Origin: ZC4RG42 sp003242425
GTDB taxonomy: Bacteria; Pseudomonadota; Gammaproteobacteria; Burkholderiales; SG8-39
Reading direction: 5' to 3'
Length of the DNA: 64,000 nucleotides
Assembly: GCA_937907425.1 (NCBI GenBank)
Contig: CALCIE010000029.1
Span: 9,325 to 73,324 of the forward strand
The notes beneath the pieces were generated by a model. That model did not search any database. It was given only the letters and a program-made list of their open reading frames with translations, and was not told the origin of the DNA. Of the stretch, positions 61,840-64,000 are shown piece by piece. A program made the position numbers and the translations under genes. Numbering within the stretch: position 1 is the first letter of the stretch; each line of letters opens with the position of its first letter.

Positions 61840-62024
61840 GCGCGCGCCGCACGCTCAGCGAGGTATACCGCTGGCCCGCCGCCATCGCCCTGGCCAGCCT
61901 CGTCGGCCTGTCGAGCGCGCTGTTCGCCGACGGCTTCTGGGATGCCGTCTCCTGGATCGCGCTCGCCGTTCCCGTCGCGGTCGGATGCTGGAAGTGGTTC
62001 AACGCGGGTCCGGGTTCCGCATGA
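61836..62024 (+). CDS. Small membrane protein of the iron-uptake block
   Basis: A 62-residue protein with two hydrophobic helices (AAIALASLVGLSSALFADGFW and DAVSWIALAVPVAVGCWKWF). Its start overlaps the PepSY gene stop, so the two are coupled and probably act together. Small partners of this kind follow PepSY proteins in other iron operons, but no function is established. Confidence 0.75.
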   Translation: MSARRTLSEVYRWPAAIALASLVGLSSALFADGFWDAVSWIALAVPVAVGCWKWFNAGPGSA

Positions 62025-62037
62025 AAGTCTGACAGGT

Positions 62038-62059
62038 GGCGTCCACTATTGCGGACGCC
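62038..62059 (+). terminator. Stem-loop before the second receptor gene
   Basis: GGCGTCC-ACTATTGC-GGACGCC followed by GTTTC, 13 bases after the small membrane protein stop. It could reduce read-through into the siderophore receptor gene. Confidence 0.5.
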
Positions 62060-62113
62060 GTTTCTCCATCCCCGCCAGCCGTCGCCAGCCCCGTACTGCA
62101 TGAGAGGAGTGCT

Positions 62114-64000
62114 ATGCAAAAGCACGGCTGGCGGCTACGGCCGCTCATCTTCGCATGCCTGCTGGCCTATGCCGGCGCCGGCATGACACAGGACGCGACA
62201 CAACTGCCCACCGTCGAAGTGAAGGCGGAGGCGGCGACCGAATCGGCGACCGGCCCGGTCGGCGGCTACGCCGCCACACGCAGCGCCACCGCCACCAAGA
62301 CCGACACGCCGCTCGTCGAAACGCCGGCATCGATTTCCATCGTCACGCGCGAGCGCATCGAGGACCAGGGCGCCACGTCTCTGCAGGACGCGCTCAACTA
62401 CGCGGCAGGCGTGCGCTCGGACGCCTACGGCCTCGATTCGCGCACGGACAGCGTGCGCGTGCGGGGCACCTATCCCGCCGAATTCAAGGACGGCCTCGCG
62501 CGCCAACTGACCGGGTACTACACCAGCAGCACACGCAACGATCCGTTCCTCTTCGAGCGCATCGAGGTGCTGCGCGGTCCCGCGTCCATGCTTTACGGAC
62601 AAGGCAGCACCGCGGGCATCATCAACCTCGTCACCAAGCGGCCGCTGCCCGAAGCGCAGCGCGAAATCGGTGTGCAATACGGCAGCTTCGATCGCAAGCA
62701 GCTGCAAATGGATTTCACCGGGCCGCTGACCGAGGACGGGCAGTTCCTGTATCGCCTGATCGCCGTGGCGCGCGATGCCGACACCCAGGTCGATCATGTG
62801 GAGGACGACCGGAAACTGTTCGCGCCTTCGCTCACCTGGCGCCCGGGTCCCGACACCTCCCTGACACTGCAGGCGCTCTGGCAGGACGACCACAGCGGCT
62901 CCACCTCGCAGTTCTTCCCGTGGCGCGGCGTCCGCCTGCCTAACCCGAACGGCAGCATTCCGCTCGACCGCTTCATCGGCGAGCCGGGATTCGATCGCTA
63001 CGACTCCGAGCGCAAGGAAATCGGCTGGCTGTTCGAACACCGTCTGAACGGCGACTGGACGGTGCGGCAGCACACGCGTTATGCGCACAACCGGGTCGAG
63101 TACCGCACCCTCTACGCGGACTCTTTCAGCAATCCGGACGATCCGTTCATCGATCCCGACGATCGCGTCATGAACCGCTGGGCCTTCCTGGAAGACCGGA
63201 CCACGAAAGTGCTCGCCACCGACCAGCATCTGGTGGGGAAGTTCCGCACCGGCGCCGTACAGCATCAATTACTGCTCGGATTCGATTACGCGAGTCACCA
63301 CAGCGAGGCCGAAAGCGGCGGCGGATTCGGTTTTCCGATCGACATCTACGCCCCGGTGTACGGCAACTTCGTCGAGCCTGCGATGGCCGACGGTCCTTAC
63401 TCGAGGATGCGCCACGCGGGCGTTTACGTGCAGGACCAACTCAGGTTCGGCCGCTGGATTCTCACCGCGGGGCTGCGCCACGACCGCGTCACGAGCAAGG
63501 CGGAGGGTCAGGACGAGGAGAAGGACCGCGCCACGACGCGGCGCGCCGCGGTGATGTACAGGTTCGACGGCGGGATCGCGCCCTACGTGAGCTATACGGA
63601 ATCGTTCACGCCCGTGGCGGGCGTCAATGCGGCGGGCAGACACTACAAGCCGCTTGAGGGCGAGCAGGTGGAAATCGGCATCAAGTTCGAACCGCCCGGC
63701 CGGCGCATGATGTACAACCTCGCGTTCTACGAGCTGAAGGAAAGCAATCAGCTCGTTGCCGATCCCCTCAATCCCGGCAGTTCGCTGCAGACGGGCGAAA
63801 TCGTCAATCGCGGCTTCGAGGCGGAAGCGATCGGACGGCTGCTGCCGTGGCTCGACATCGCGGCGCACTACAACTACATCGACATCGACCCCACGCTCGA
63901 GGCGATACCGAAGCATCAGGCCGCGGTGTGGGCGCAAAGCCGCTTCTCCATCGGCGATCGTCCCGGCTTCCTCGCGGGCCTGGGCGTGCGCTACTTCAGC
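62114..64000 (+). CDS. TonB-dependent siderophore receptor (cut by window edge)
   Basis: The first 629 residues are present. It has a signal peptide (RPLIFACLLAYAGAGMTQ), a TonB box region (TQLPTVEVKAEA), then a plug typical of FhuA/FpvA-like receptors: TPLVETPASISIVTRERIEDQG, YAAGVRSDAYG and RIEVLRGPASMLYGQGSTAGIINLVTKRPL. Barrel strands follow to the window end, with the frame open to base 64000. Plug wording of this type is usual for hydroxamate or mixed-type ferrisiderophores, but the ligand is not known. ATG 62114 has AGAGGAG eight bases upstream. Confidence 0.93.
   Translation, partial: MQKHGWRLRPLIFACLLAYAGAGMTQDATQLPTVEVKAEAATESATGPVGGYAATRSATATKTDTPLVETPASISIVTRERIEDQGATSLQDALNYAAGVRSDAYGLDSRTDSVRVRGTYPAEFKDGLARQLTGYYTSSTRNDPFLFERIEVLRGPASMLYGQGSTAGIINLVTKRPLPEAQREIGVQYGSFDRKQLQMDFTGPLTEDGQFLYRLIAVARDADTQVDHVEDDRKLFAPSLTWRPGPDTSLTLQALWQDDHSGSTSQFFPWRGVRLPNPNGSIPLDRFIGEPGFDRYDSERKEIGWLFEHRLNGDWTVRQHTRYAHNRVEYRTLYADSFSNPDDPFIDPDDRVMNRWAFLEDRTTKVLATDQHLVGKFRTGAVQHQLLLGFDYASHHSEAESGGGFGFPIDIYAPVYGNFVEPAMADGPYSRMRHAGVYVQDQLRFGRWILTAGLRHDRVTSKAEGQDEEKDRATTRRAAVMYRFDGGIAPYVSYTESFTPVAGVNAAGRHYKPLEGEQVEIGIKFEPPGRRMMYNLAFYELKESNQLVADPLNPGSSLQTGEIVNRGFEAEAIGRLLPWLDIAAHYNYIDIDPTLEAIPKHQAAVWAQSRFSIGDRPGFLAGLGVRYFS

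Overview
The window looks like chromosomal sequence of a GC-rich betaproteobacterium, most plausibly of the order Rhodocyclales or a close relative. The arguments are gene content and order: glnE-ilvE-(zf-CHCC)-waaF, yhdP-nit-tldD, rsmI/lpoA-yraN-diaA-dolP, birA-coaX-SPOR, bfr-bfd, and a betaproteobacterial type of sucCD. I see no phage, insertion sequence, CRISPR array or tRNA. One stable RNA gene, RNase P RNA, is present. The species cannot be fixed from sequence alone.

Positions 1-16450 hold what appears to be an oxalate/formate (C1) island. It contains oxalyl-CoA decarboxylase (cut by the left edge), a divergent cysteine-free Crp/Fnr regulator, a tripartite tricarboxylate transporter (tctC-tctB-tctA), a universal stress protein, a TerC-type membrane protein, formate-tetrahydrofolate ligase, a two-subunit NAD-linked formate dehydrogenase, an unrelated alpha/beta hydrolase, and succinyl-CoA synthetase. 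Five of these transcription units (oxc, tctCBA, fhs, fdh, sucCD) carry a 14-bp palindrome of the form TTGA(C/T)-N4-(G/A)TCAA. In every case its centre lies exactly 33 bp upstream of the centre of a hexamer in the -10 position, which is the geometry of a class II Crp/Fnr-activated promoter. The regulator beside oxc has the E-x-x-S-R recognition helix that reads TTGA half-sites. I infer one oxalate-responsive regulon: import, CoA activation (succinyl-CoA can donate CoA), decarboxylation to formyl-CoA and formate, then either oxidation to CO2 with NADH or entry into folate-bound C1.

Positions 16600-24700 hold glycerol kinase, a BetT-like BCCT transporter, an outer-membrane beta-barrel protein, and the trio rubrerythrin / HdrD-GlpC-like Fe-S protein / DUF3501, followed by a host-attachment-family protein. 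Positions 24700-36260 are housekeeping: tldD, a nitrilase-family amidase, yhdP, glnE, ilvE, a zinc-finger protein and waaF. Positions 36260-42300 are more accessory: an orphan Bug receptor, a zinc alcohol dehydrogenase, a methyltransferase, a hypothetical membrane protein, a decayed nirB remnant, ybiB and rnpB.

Positions 42300-55400 carry DUF1269, pyrC-DUF3025, the rsmI/lpoA/yraN/diaA/dolP envelope cluster, a PAS/GAF/GGDEF/EAL protein, a MerR regulator with a B12-like domain that lacks the cobalamin-ligating His, rfaE2, a SPOR protein, coaX and birA. The right end (55400-64000) is iron-related. Bfr and bfd are divergent from hemP-tonB-exbB-exbD and a TonB-dependent receptor with a PepSY protein, a small membrane protein and a second receptor that runs off the edge. 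Two Fur boxes sit in the bfd/hemP intergenic region.
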